The notes under the pieces: model-generated | The model's database searches: none | The model's input: the letters and a program-made list of their open reading frames with translations, nothing else | What the model was told of the DNA's origin: nothing | Program-made: the position numbers and the translations under genes | Source of the DNA: Clostridia bacterium | Lineage (GTDB): Bacteria; Bacillota; Clostridia; Oscillospirales; CAG-272 | Assembly: GCA_017624905.1 (NCBI GenBank) | Contig: JAGAMD010000026.1 | Coordinates: 58,344 to 122,343, forward strand | Reading direction: 5' to 3' | Length of the DNA: 64,000 nt | In this document: positions 34,529 through 42,510 of the stretch, piece after piece | Numbering within the stretch: position 1 is the first letter of the stretch | Layout of the letters: each line of letters begins with the position of its first letter

Positions 34529-36448
34529 ATGGATAAGGAAGCTATTTTTATTGCAGAAAATGACAGGCTCGATACAGACGGAGTACATGCTGGACTTTTA
34601 AAGCTTAGCGAGTTATCTGCACCATTGCCCATTGTTTTGAAGGAGCTTTATCCAAATCGCAGAATTGTATTTTTCACAACAAAGAAAATGCTTAAGGATT
34701 TCCGAAATAGCATTATGAAATTTTCATTCTATGATTTAAACATTATTTTTTGCTCTGATGAAAAATTCAATATAAGCTTAGAGGAATGTTGGATGCCGTT
34801 CCACTCTCTTGAAGAAATCGAATTTACTGCAAATGATTACTTTTTTGCATTTGATAACGAATGTAAAAGCTCAGTTATTGATTATGTAAAGAGCAAACGA
34901 CCAACTATTCATATAGAATATTTGAGCAAGTCTTGCTTTGAATTTTTCTCTTTTTATGCCATTAACATTCGTCCTTTGAAGAACCTCGTAGCAAGAAACC
35001 CTCAAGTTCATGTAATAATGACAACCAATTTTACCCCTCCTACCTCAAGCCTCACCGAATGGGAGCAAAAGCTACGCGATGAGGATTTAGCGAGAGAAAA
35101 AATGGTTGATATTTTAAAGACTGGTGCTTGGCCTTATCCGGACGGTCTTTACTCCTCAAAGTATACAGTTGAGGATATTATTGATATGCAAACCATTCCA
35201 AACAGAACAATGAATGAAGATGGTGTTTTGGTTCTTGAGGACAAGGAAAGTAAGTATGTCAATGTAAGAAATGGCTTAAGACATACTGAATATCAGCCAA
35301 ATAATTACGAAAGAACTATTCATCTTTTCGGCGGATGTTCTATTTTTGGAGTTGGTCATGCCGATGATGAAACTATGGCATCTCAGCTTCAATTACTACT
35401 TAATGAAAAGGTACCAAAGGAAAAATTTCTTGTGCAAAACAGAGCATCTTTCCTTTGGGGCAGACACGATATGCTTTGGTATGTGCTAAACAAAGTAAGC
35501 TTCAAGCCACAGGATATTATCGTTATTCCATCAAGTCCAAAATGGGCTAGTATGTTTTATAAGTCTGTGCCAAATATTCATTATGCAGATCTTTCTATAA
35601 GACTAGAGGAGGATGGCGAGATTTTCAACGATGCTTGGCATCCATCTGAAAGTGCTTTACGTGCTTATGCAAGAAATCTATTTAATTTCCTTGAGGAAAA
35701 CAATTTCCTTGAAGAAAAGGCTGAAACAAACGAGCTTTTTGCCAGAATTGAGCAACCAAAGCAATGGGGAATCCCGAGCTTTGCAAATTCCGCTGTTTCT
35801 CAAGATAATGATCTTTTGTCAAAGGAATACATGCTTCAGCTCAACGAATATTTAGATCAAATAAAGAAAAAAAGACCTAAGGTTGGCTCTATTGTTATGA
35901 ACTGCAATCCATTCACCTTAGGGCATAGATATCTTATTGAGTGTGCTTCACGTCAGGTCGATCATCTTTATATTTTTGCTGTTGAAGAGGATCGCTCATT
36001 CTTTCCGTTCAAGGACAGAATCAAGCTTATCGAGGAAGGCACTCGTGATCTTGGCAATGTAACCGTTTTGCCAAGTGGTAATTTCATCATCTCTTCTTTA
36101 ACCTTTACTGACTATTTTGGTAAAAAGGAGCTACAGGATAAAACAATCGATCCGTCGCTTGATGTTTCGCTTTTTGGCAAGTATATAGCTCCGGCACTCG
36201 GTATAACTGTGCGTTTTGCAGGTGAAGAGCCTCTTGACAGGGTAACATTACAGTACAACGATTCGATGAAAAAAATCCTGCCGGAATACGGAATTGAGTT
36301 TGTTGTAATACCTCGAAAAGAGTCCGGTGGACAAGTAATAAGTGCAAGTAGAGTTAGGAAGCTACTTGAGGAGCAAAGCTTCAAGGAAATCAAAAAAATT
36401 GTTCCAAAAACAACATATAAATATCTTTTAGAAAATTTCAAAAAATAA
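34529..36448 (+). CDS. Trimodular protein: unknown N-domain, SGNH hydrolase-like domain, CitC-like adenylyltransferase
   Basis: 639 residues. Residues 1-250 are unassigned. Residues of about 265-390 look SGNH/GDSL-like, with a first block FGGCSIFGVG, a Gln-Asn-Arg segment and a terminal DAWHPSESALRAYA, the D-x2-H block. Residues 425-639 match the citrate lyase ligase catalytic region: GSIVMNCNPFTLGHRYLIE with the nucleotide-binding T-x-G-H motif and a terminal SASRVRKLL. No citrate lyase genes are near, and the acetyltransferase domain of true CitC is absent. It starts 1 nt after pflA with AGGAGA upstream, so it belongs to the pfl transcript. Function unknown. Confidence 0.75.
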   Translation: MDKEAIFIAENDRLDTDGVHAGLLKLSELSAPLPIVLKELYPNRRIVFFTTKKMLKDFRNSIMKFSFYDLNIIFCSDEKFNISLEECWMPFHSLEEIEFTANDYFFAFDNECKSSVIDYVKSKRPTIHIEYLSKSCFEFFSFYAINIRPLKNLVARNPQVHVIMTTNFTPPTSSLTEWEQKLRDEDLAREKMVDILKTGAWPYPDGLYSSKYTVEDIIDMQTIPNRTMNEDGVLVLEDKESKYVNVRNGLRHTEYQPNNYERTIHLFGGCSIFGVGHADDETMASQLQLLLNEKVPKEKFLVQNRASFLWGRHDMLWYVLNKVSFKPQDIIVIPSSPKWASMFYKSVPNIHYADLSIRLEEDGEIFNDAWHPSESALRAYARNLFNFLEENNFLEEKAETNELFARIEQPKQWGIPSFANSAVSQDNDLLSKEYMLQLNEYLDQIKKKRPKVGSIVMNCNPFTLGHRYLIECASRQVDHLYIFAVEEDRSFFPFKDRIKLIEEGTRDLGNVTVLPSGNFIISSLTFTDYFGKKELQDKTIDPSLDVSLFGKYIAPALGITVRFAGEEPLDRVTLQYNDSMKKILPEYGIEFVVIPRKESGGQVISASRVRKLLEEQSFKEIKKIVPKTTYKYLLENFKK

Positions 36449-36459
36449 TTGCATTTTTA

Positions 36460-36488
36460 TTGAAATCAGAAAATGTTTGTGCTATAAT
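36460..36488 (+). promoter_or_regulatory. Promoter of guaA
   Basis: TTGAAA (36460-36465), 17 nt, TATAAT (36483-36488), about 34 nt before the start at 36523. Confidence 0.7.
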
Positions 36489-36522
36489 TTTTTTATTCTT
36501 TTTATTTAGGGGGATAGTTTTT

Positions 36523-37521
36523 ATGTCAAATGTACGTCCAGAATCAATGGCTCGTATCACAAATTTTGACCTTGCAAATGCATTTATTGACGAGCAGGTT
36601 GAAATAATCAGAAATCAAGTAGGAGATGGCAAGGTGCTTCTTGCTCTTTCCGGTGGTGTTGACTCCAGTGTTGTTGCAGCTCTATTAATTAAGGCTATAG
36701 GCAAACAGCTTGTTTGCGTTCACGTTAACCACGGTCTTATGCGTAAGGGTGAAAGCGAAAACGTTATTGAGGTATTTAGAAACGGTCTTAACGCTAACCT
36801 TGTTTACGTTGATGCAACTGATAGATTTTTAAACAAGCTTGCAGGTGTTGATGCACCTGAAACAAAGCGTAAGATAATTGGTGGCGAGTTTATCCGTGTA
36901 TTTGAAGAAGAGGCTAGAAAGCTTGATGATATTAAGTTCCTAGCTCAAGGCACTATCTACCCTGACATTCTTGAGAGCATTAAGCAGGCTGAGGGCAAAA
37001 AGGCAGTTAAATCTCACCATAATGTTGGTGGTCTTCCTGATGACCTTCAATTTGAGCTTGTTGAACCTATCAAGCTTCTTTTCAAGGACGAGGTAAGAGT
37101 TGTTGGTGAGGCACTCGGTTTACCACGTGAAATGGTTTACCGTCAGCCATTCCCGGGCCCAGGTCTTGGCGTTAGATGTCTTGGTGCTATTACAAGAGAC
37201 CGTCTCAATGCTCTACGTGAGGCTGATGCGATTTTACGTGAGGAATTTGGCAATGCCGGACTTAACAAGACTGTATGGCAATACTTTATTATCGTTCCTG
37301 ATATTAAGAGCGTTGGCGTTAAGGACGAGAGCCGTTATGAGGGTTGGCCAGCTATCATCCGTGCAGTTAACACAACTGACGCAATGAGTGCAACAATTGA
37401 GGAAATCCCTTATCAAATCCTACATAAAATCACCGCTCGTATCACAAACGAGGTTGAGGGCATTAACCGTGTTCTCTATGACCTAACTCCAAAGCCAACA
37501 GGCACTATCGAGTGGGAATAA
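36523..37521 (+). CDS. guaA: GMP synthase, ATP-pyrophosphatase subunit without glutaminase domain
   Basis: 332 residues. It carries the PP-loop LALSGGVDSSVVAALL (S43-S49 core), HVNHGLMRKGE, GTIYPDILES, SHHNVGGLP, the FPGPGLGVR motif and the C-terminal dimerisation domain ending in PTGTIEWE. These cover the synthetase half of GuaA. The class I glutamine amidotransferase domain (about 190 residues) that normally precedes it is missing. The gene has its own promoter and AGGGGGA ribosome site at the short start, so it is not a truncation. Either a separate glutaminase subunit lies elsewhere, as in archaea, or the enzyme uses ammonia. It converts XMP to GMP. Confidence 0.93.
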   Translation: MSNVRPESMARITNFDLANAFIDEQVEIIRNQVGDGKVLLALSGGVDSSVVAALLIKAIGKQLVCVHVNHGLMRKGESENVIEVFRNGLNANLVYVDATDRFLNKLAGVDAPETKRKIIGGEFIRVFEEEARKLDDIKFLAQGTIYPDILESIKQAEGKKAVKSHHNVGGLPDDLQFELVEPIKLLFKDEVRVVGEALGLPREMVYRQPFPGPGLGVRCLGAITRDRLNALREADAILREEFGNAGLNKTVWQYFIIVPDIKSVGVKDESRYEGWPAIIRAVNTTDAMSATIEEIPYQILHKITARITNEVEGINRVLYDLTPKPTGTIEWE

Positions 37522-37536
37522 TATTATAATATCTGT

Positions 37537-37562
37537 TTGAGCGAAGCTATTGCTTCGCTCAA
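37537..37562 (+). terminator. Hairpin after guaA
   Basis: TTGAGCGAAGC pairs with GCTTCGCTCAA around TATT. The stem is perfect, but the T-run is poor (TTGCATA), so read-through into azlC is likely. Confidence 0.55.
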
Positions 37563-37584
37563 TTGCATAACAAAGGACAACAAA

Positions 37585-38295
37585 ATGAAGCTATATTTAA
37601 AGGGACTAAGAGCCGGTGTCCCTATTGGTCTTGGATATCTTTCTGTATCCTTTACATTTGGAATTATGGCTATCTCGCTGGGAATAAAGTGGTGGGAGGC
37701 TGTTATAATTTCAGCGCTTACTCTTACCTCAGCCGGTCAGCTTGCAGCAGTTACCATAATGGTTAATCCTGCACAGTATATAACAATGTTAATATCACAG
37801 CTTACTATCAATGTAAGATACTCTTTTATGTCAGTTTCTCTTTCTCAAAAGGTGTCAAAGAAGTTCTCTGGCATAAAAAGATGGCTACTTGGCTTTTTTA
37901 TGACTGACGAGATTTTTGCAGTTGCATCACAAGAAAGCTGTGTTGAGCCTATGTTCTTCCTAGGTCTTTCTACCCTTCCTTGGATTGGTTGGACTCTTGG
38001 CACACTATTTGGCTCACTTATCGGTAATGTTTTACCACCTATCATTATGGCATCACTATGTATTGCTATTTATGGTATGTTCCTAGCCATTATAATCCCG
38101 CCTGCAAAAAAATCAAAGCCTATTTTAATAGTAATTTGTGTAGCAGCTCTTTTGCATTGTGGATTTTACTATTTGCCAATATTCCGTGATATTCCATCGG
38201 GTATTTCAATTAGTATTTCAGCTATTTTGGCAGCAATTTTCGGTGCACTTTACTTCCCTGTAAATAAGAGCAAGGAGGTAAACGAAAATGAGTGA
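37585..38295 (+). CDS. azlC: AzlC-family branched-chain amino acid exporter subunit
   Basis: A 236-residue membrane protein with five or six helices. The family opening GLRAGVPIGLGYLSVSFTFGI and SALTLTSAGQLAAV are clear. With AzlD it exports branched-chain amino acids. Start at 37585 after AAAGGA. The longer frame from 37537 would begin inside the guaA hairpin. Its end overlaps azlD by 8 nt. Confidence 0.9.
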   Translation: MKLYLKGLRAGVPIGLGYLSVSFTFGIMAISLGIKWWEAVIISALTLTSAGQLAAVTIMVNPAQYITMLISQLTINVRYSFMSVSLSQKVSKKFSGIKRWLLGFFMTDEIFAVASQESCVEPMFFLGLSTLPWIGWTLGTLFGSLIGNVLPPIIMASLCIAIYGMFLAIIIPPAKKSKPILIVICVAALLHCGFYYLPIFRDIPSGISISISAILAAIFGALYFPVNKSKEVNENE

Positions 38296-38599
38296 TTTTT
38301 GGATTTATTTAGTCATATTATCCGGCTCAACCTACCTTGTACGTGCACTTCCCTTTGCTTTAGTTAAAAATAATATTGAAAATAGATTTATAAGGTCATT
38401 CTTATACTATATTCCTTTTGCAGTTTTAGCTGCTATGACCTTCCCGGCTGTTATTTATTCAACAGGCAATATTGCCTCAGGCATTGTTGGACTTTTAGTC
38501 GGTGGAGTCTTTGCTTTCAAGGGCAAGAGCCTCACCTTGGTTGCAGTTTTTGCATCCCTTGGAGCTCTTATTACCGAGCTAATTATAATGATAATATGA
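38288..38599 (+). CDS. azlD: AzlD-family branched-chain amino acid exporter subunit
   Basis: 103 residues, four predicted helices. STYLVRALPFALVKN and RSFLYYIPFAVLAAMTFPAV are typical of AzlD. It begins within the azlC end with AGGAGG upstream (coding for the KEV of AzlC), consistent with coupled synthesis of the two-subunit exporter. Confidence 0.9.
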   Translation: MSDFWIYLVILSGSTYLVRALPFALVKNNIENRFIRSFLYYIPFAVLAAMTFPAVIYSTGNIASGIVGLLVGGVFAFKGKSLTLVAVFASLGALITELIIMII

Positions 38600-38600
38600 A

Positions 38601-38630
38601 AAAAGCCTTGCTTTTGCAAGGCTTTTTATT
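38601..38630. terminator. Bidirectional terminator between azlD and the MACPF gene
   Basis: AAAAGCCTTGC pairs with GCAAGGCTTTT around TTTT, followed by TATTTTT. The same stem recurs at 42123 and 43329. Confidence 0.85.
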
Positions 38631-38631
38631 T

Positions 38632-41600
38632 TTAATCAAATTCTTTTGTTGCACAACCCGTGGTTGTTCCGTCTCCTACTAAGACAGATATTGCAGATGG
38701 ATCTTTTGTAGTGGTTGACTTTGTTATAGTTTGATTTACATCGGCATAGCAATCACTAACTGCTCCGTTTCTATATACACCTATTATTGTTCCACCATAA
38801 AGCTTTGGCTTTGTGTATCCACCTTGAGATGCATGCATCTTCATTGTATTAGACTCAACCTCACAGCCATTTAATTTGCCGTTTATTTGGTCTCCCACAA
38901 TACCACCAAATGCTATATATGGATATGCGTCGTTTGTAATAGTTCCATCGCCTTGAACGTTAATATCTAGTGTATTTTCAAAGACTTTGCAGTTCTCTAC
39001 ATTGCCTAAATTCTTACCTACAATGCCACCAAGCCAGCCCTGATTATCATCACCAGAATCCGATTTTACAGGCATATAAATCTTTATATAAGAATTTTCA
39101 ACGGTACAATTTTTAATTGTTTTTGTTTCCAAATTGTTGGCAACAATACCACCTACTCTTAGATAAGCATAATTATCGTTGTTCTTGTCGCTCATTTCAG
39201 CATAAACAGTTGCATTGACAAAATTACAATCAGTTATAATTCCGCTGTTTTCACCTACAATTCCACCTACTAGCAAATCTGATGCACTGGTTGCTTCTAC
39301 ATATACAATATTGTATTTTACTGAATACAAATTATCATACACCTTGCTATCATTATTACCAATAGTTAGGTTCTGTATTGTTCCTGAGTTCTTTCCTATA
39401 AAGCCAAGAGTTGCAGAGCCTGTTCCTGTAATTTCAATTGAGAAACCGTAAATACTATTATTGTCGCCATCTAAAACGCCGTAAAATTCTGGTATTGGTG
39501 TCCAAGAGGCGGAATTTCCATCTATATTGCTTACTATCAAAAACTTGCCAGATGGATTTTTAGTTATTTCTGTTTGTAGTTCACTTATTGAATTTATATA
39601 CGTATATCCCTCATATGCTGATTCATTTTCCCACTTAGCATATAAAGCAACATCATTGGTTAAGTTCCATTTACCACTCTCAGTTGTGAAGCCTGCAACA
39701 TTTGATTGCAACACACCACTTGCGTCAATAACCATTTCGCCATTTGAATTATACCATCCAGCAAATACGTAATACTTAGCTCTTGGTGCACCTTCAAAAA
39801 CAACACTGCTATTATTGTATGCTATTGCATTTTTTTCTGTTGTTTTATCAGAGAATTCTGCTGGTGTCTTTGTTGAGTCTTGACTTACAACATATTTAAC
39901 TGTATGCCCTTCTTCCTCAATTTTCACCCATTTCGCAAACAACTCTAGATTGCCTGTAACTACATCTGTTTCGAAATTGAACTTGTTAGAATACTCGCCA
40001 TTCTCATAAGTTTTATACCAACATTCTATTTCATAACCATCTCTTTCAACCACTGGTTCTTTTACCAATCCAGAGCTTTCTACAAGAGCCTCAGGTACAG
40101 TAATTTCAGGAACTAGTGTGTTGAATACGACCTTATATGATTTTGTAACCTTGAATTTTACTGTTTTAGTTGATGTTCCAGCTGTAATTATAATTTCAAA
40201 TTCGGAACCATTTGTAGCATTTTCAGAAACCTTTACGTTTCCATTGTTGTCCACTGTTGCGTTGTTAGAATTTATGCTAAATGTTTTCTTGTAGTTGTCA
40301 GCATTTTCTGGCAAAACATCAAATTCAATCTGAAATTCTTCTCCAGGAACAACCTTTACTATTTCGCCTTCTTTATAGTTTGCTATATCCTTTACACTGA
40401 TATTTACAATTTCCTCTGGATCGATTCCTGAATATATATTGTAGGATTCACAAAGACTATTATAAGATGACTTTCCATATTCTTGAAAATAATTATATAG
40501 CTCTTGATATCTTTCGCTAGCACCCTCTACATTTAAATCTAATAAATCCCATATTGGATAAAGCGAGTTCGAATCCTTTATTCCTATTACAACAGGATAT
40601 GTATCAAGTGAATTCTGCCAATCAAAATAATTTTCAAATAAGGAGATTTCACTATTTATACCATAAGCTCCACCACCGGCACATGTGATTTTTTTCTCTA
40701 TCTGCATTTCATATTTTGAAGCAGTCTTTTCATAGGAAAAAGTATTTTCAAATGAATTTTCTTGACCCGCTGAAGCTCCATATTTTCCAAAGGATGCTTC
40801 AACATTTGTTTTAAACTCACCAGATACCTCAACATAATTTGACTGAGAGGTTGTCTTATTTTTGCTATACATTGTATAATCCATACAAATGCTTCCGCCC
40901 ATAGCAACGCTGGTTAGCAAGTGAGTTCCGTACTTTGAAAACAATTGTGCTGGAGAAATTGATTCGTTGTATAAATCGCTTTTGAATTCTTCTGACAAAA
41001 TCTCTTTATATCTATTTTCACCCGCTTGTAAAATTAGCCAATATGTTAAATTTTCTGATATTACTCTAAGAAAATATTGTGATTCCACCTCAGAGGATGT
41101 TTTTGTAAATCCTGTTTTCAATCCATTGCTAAATGAAGCGGATCCTTTTACGTCAACGCCCTTGATTTGTCCCTTTGCTGATGCACTTTTACCAGATGAC
41201 ATACTAGTGGAATTGCTCATGCTCTCGTAAAACTCTTGTATCGTTTTTCCTTCAATGCATTGAAATTCATTATAGTGTTCATTGCTCTTTAAAAGTTGCT
41301 CTTGCATCAATTTATCCATATCAAAAATTGGATATGTTGCAAGAATATTTTTGCTATTAATTGCAGATGCATTAATAATATCTATTCCATAGCCAATATA
41401 AGAATTCTTTGTGTTGATTTCATCAAAAGAGCCGAAAGCTCCTACAACCTCGTCCTTATATTCCTCACCTGTGTTTGCATTTCTTGTGTAGCTTATAGAG
41501 TCTGAATATGCTGATGAGTTATATAAAACTCCATCACCATTTGCCTTTACTGATAGTGTGTATTCTCCGCTTGGAAGATCTTGCAATGAATAGCTGTTTA

Positions 41601-41817
41601 TTTGACAAGTATATGTTGTACCATTAATTAGAACGGTATATCCACTTGCGTAGTCAACAACATTCCACTGCAATGTAGTGCCAACAACACGTACGTTTGT
41701 TGGAGTCTCTAGTTTCTTATTTGTATTGCTTGTAACGGGATTCTTTGGTGCGCAAGCTGTCAAAAGCATGCTGAACGAAAGTATTATTAGCAATACTATT
41801 GAAAGTGCTTTTTTCAT
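38632..41817 (-). CDS. MACPF (perforin-fold) lipoprotein with Ig-like, InlB-type and GLUG-like repeats
   Basis: 1061 residues. A lipoprotein signal ends in LLTAC22. Residues 38-112 are fibronectin III-like. Residues of about 125-480 are the MACPF domain, with Y296-G-T-H299-L-x6-G307-G308 matching the membrane attack complex signature except Leu at the aromatic position. Then follow a BIG2-like segment (about 500-585), two Listeria-Bacteroides repeat modules (GYEIECWY...LFAKW and FAGWYNS...LYAKW), and from about 750 a GLUG-like beta-helix (GIVGENSG, GIVANN, GIVGKN, GIVGDQ). AGGAGAG precedes the start at 41817. It is expressed from a perfect promoter overlapped by two operators shared with an XRE gene. 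A surface-anchored pore former, toxin or adhesin is plausible. Confidence 0.85.
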   Translation of the reverse strand: MKKALSIVLLIILSFSMLLTACAPKNPVTSNTNKKLETPTNVRVVGTTLQWNVVDYASGYTVLINGTTYTCQINSYSLQDLPSGEYTLSVKANGDGVLYNSSAYSDSISYTRNANTGEEYKDEVVGAFGSFDEINTKNSYIGYGIDIINASAINSKNILATYPIFDMDKLMQEQLLKSNEHYNEFQCIEGKTIQEFYESMSNSTSMSSGKSASAKGQIKGVDVKGSASFSNGLKTGFTKTSSEVESQYFLRVISENLTYWLILQAGENRYKEILSEEFKSDLYNESISPAQLFSKYGTHLLTSVAMGGSICMDYTMYSKNKTTSQSNYVEVSGEFKTNVEASFGKYGASAGQENSFENTFSYEKTASKYEMQIEKKITCAGGGAYGINSEISLFENYFDWQNSLDTYPVVIGIKDSNSLYPIWDLLDLNVEGASERYQELYNYFQEYGKSSYNSLCESYNIYSGIDPEEIVNISVKDIANYKEGEIVKVVPGEEFQIEFDVLPENADNYKKTFSINSNNATVDNNGNVKVSENATNGSEFEIIITAGTSTKTVKFKVTKSYKVVFNTLVPEITVPEALVESSGLVKEPVVERDGYEIECWYKTYENGEYSNKFNFETDVVTGNLELFAKWVKIEEEGHTVKYVVSQDSTKTPAEFSDKTTEKNAIAYNNSSVVFEGAPRAKYYVFAGWYNSNGEMVIDASGVLQSNVAGFTTESGKWNLTNDVALYAKWENESAYEGYTYINSISELQTEITKNPSGKFLIVSNIDGNSASWTPIPEFYGVLDGDNNSIYGFSIEITGTGSATLGFIGKNSGTIQNLTIGNNDSKVYDNLYSVKYNIVYVEATSASDLLVGGIVGENSGIITDCNFVNATVYAEMSDKNNDNYAYLRVGGIVANNLETKTIKNCTVENSYIKIYMPVKSDSGDDNQGWLGGIVGKNLGNVENCKVFENTLDINVQGDGTITNDAYPYIAFGGIVGDQINGKLNGCEVESNTMKMHASQGGYTKPKLYGGTIIGVYRNGAVSDCYADVNQTITKSTTTKDPSAISVLVGDGTTTGCATKEFD

Positions 41818-41846
41818 TTTTTCTCTCCTTTTATTAGTTGGCATTA

Positions 41847-41863
41847 TATACCAAATTGGGATA
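41847..41863. promoter_or_regulatory. Operator 2 of the XRE-MACPF intergenic region
   Basis: TATACCA-AAT-TGGGATA, an inverted repeat with one mismatch, matching operator 1. Its centre lies 24 bp from the other. It overlaps the expected transcription start of the MACPF gene. Confidence 0.65.
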
Positions 41864-41868
41864 TTTTT

Positions 41869-41897
41869 ATTATACCACAATGGTATAATATTGTCAA
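41869..41897 (-). promoter_or_regulatory. Perfect sigma-A promoter of the MACPF gene
   Basis: Minus strand TTGACA (41897-41892), 17 nt, TATAAT (41874-41869). Operator 1 fills the spacer and touches the -10 hexamer, a layout for tight repression. Confidence 0.8.
41871..41887. promoter_or_regulatory. Operator 1 of the XRE-MACPF intergenic region
   Basis: TATACCA-CAA-TGGTATA, a perfect 7-bp inverted repeat. It lies between the -35 and -10 of the MACPF promoter. Its right arm also forms most of a + strand TATAAT (41884-41889) about 30 nt before the XRE start, so the same site can control both genes. Confidence 0.7.
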
Positions 41898-41917
41898 GAA
41901 TAACGATTGAGGTGCAT

Positions 41918-42124
41918 ATGAGATTAAAAGAGCTAAGAAAGCAGCGCTGTATTTCCCAGTTAAAGCTTGCTATGGACTTACATATGAATCAAAATAGTAT
42001 AAGCAGATATGAAACTGGTGAACGGGAAGCAGATTACAGAACCCTTATTCTCCTAGCAAACTATTTCGACGTTTCAATCGATTATTTACTAGAACGCACC
42101 GACAATCCTAAAACTAATAAATAA
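41918..42124 (+). CDS. Small XRE-family helix-turn-helix repressor
   Basis: 68 residues, little more than an HTH_3 domain: MRLKELRKQRCISQLKLAMD, the recognition helix region QNSISRYETGER, and FDVSIDYLLERTD at the end. GAGGTG lies 4-9 nt before the ATG at 41918. Divergent from the MACPF lipoprotein gene with two inverted repeats between them, so autoregulation plus control of MACPF is expected. There is no sensor or protease domain, so the inducing signal is not apparent. Confidence 0.92.
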   Translation: MRLKELRKQRCISQLKLAMDLHMNQNSISRYETGEREADYRTLILLANYFDVSIDYLLERTDNPKTNK

Positions 42125-42148
42125 AGCCTTGCAAACGCAAGGCTTTTT
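42123..42148. terminator. Bidirectional terminator after the XRE gene
   Basis: AAAGCCTTGC pairs with GCAAGGCTTT around AAAC, T-run after. It separates the XRE gene from the convergent 67-residue gene. Confidence 0.8.
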
Positions 42149-42149
42149 A

Positions 42150-42353
42150 TTAATCTGCCATTGAAAGAAGCATACCGGAGGCGTCTCCACGAGCTACTAT
42201 TTTGCCATAAAAATCACGAGTTACATCCTGTGATTTGATATAATAGCCTAAGATTTTACCTGTCCAAGAGGATACCTGCTTATCTCCGTTTGGTTTTGTA
42301 TCAATGTAGCCGATAATTCTACCGGAAAATGCTTTTATTGTTTCTCTTGCCAT
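42150..42353 (-). CDS. Small protein of three F-x-G-[RK]-I repeats
   Basis: A 67-residue soluble protein built of three short repeats: AFSGRIIGYIDTKPNG, SWTGKILGYYIKSQ and DFYGKIVARGDASG. Each has an aromatic, a Gly, a basic residue and Ile-rich beta strand. I recall similar short proteins in many Clostridia without any assigned function. AGGAGG precedes the ATG at good distance. It has a weak promoter at best and is convergent with the XRE gene. A small beta-sheet protein is likely. Confidence 0.8.
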   Translation of the reverse strand: MARETIKAFSGRIIGYIDTKPNGDKQVSSWTGKILGYYIKSQDVTRDFYGKIVARGDASGMLLSMAD

Positions 42354-42450
42354 AGTATAGTCCTCCTATTTCTCTATTAAATTAATAATAACATATTTTG
42401 TTCAATAAAAAAAGTACATTCGCAAAAAATGTAAAATTTTTTATAAAAAG

Positions 42451-42479
42451 TTGAATGATTTTTCCTTCTGTGCTATAAT
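42451..42479 (+). promoter_or_regulatory. Promoter of the PlsC-like gene
   Basis: TTGAAT (42451-42456), 17 nt, TATAAT (42474-42479), 32 nt before the start. Confidence 0.7.
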
Positions 42480-42510
42480 AGTTATAGCAAAAACACTTAA
42501 AGGACACACT

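Noticed and set aside
41678-41917. N-terminal extension of the XRE gene
   Set aside because: It would cross the MACPF start and both operators. The ATG at 41918 has the ribosome site and matches the HTH start.
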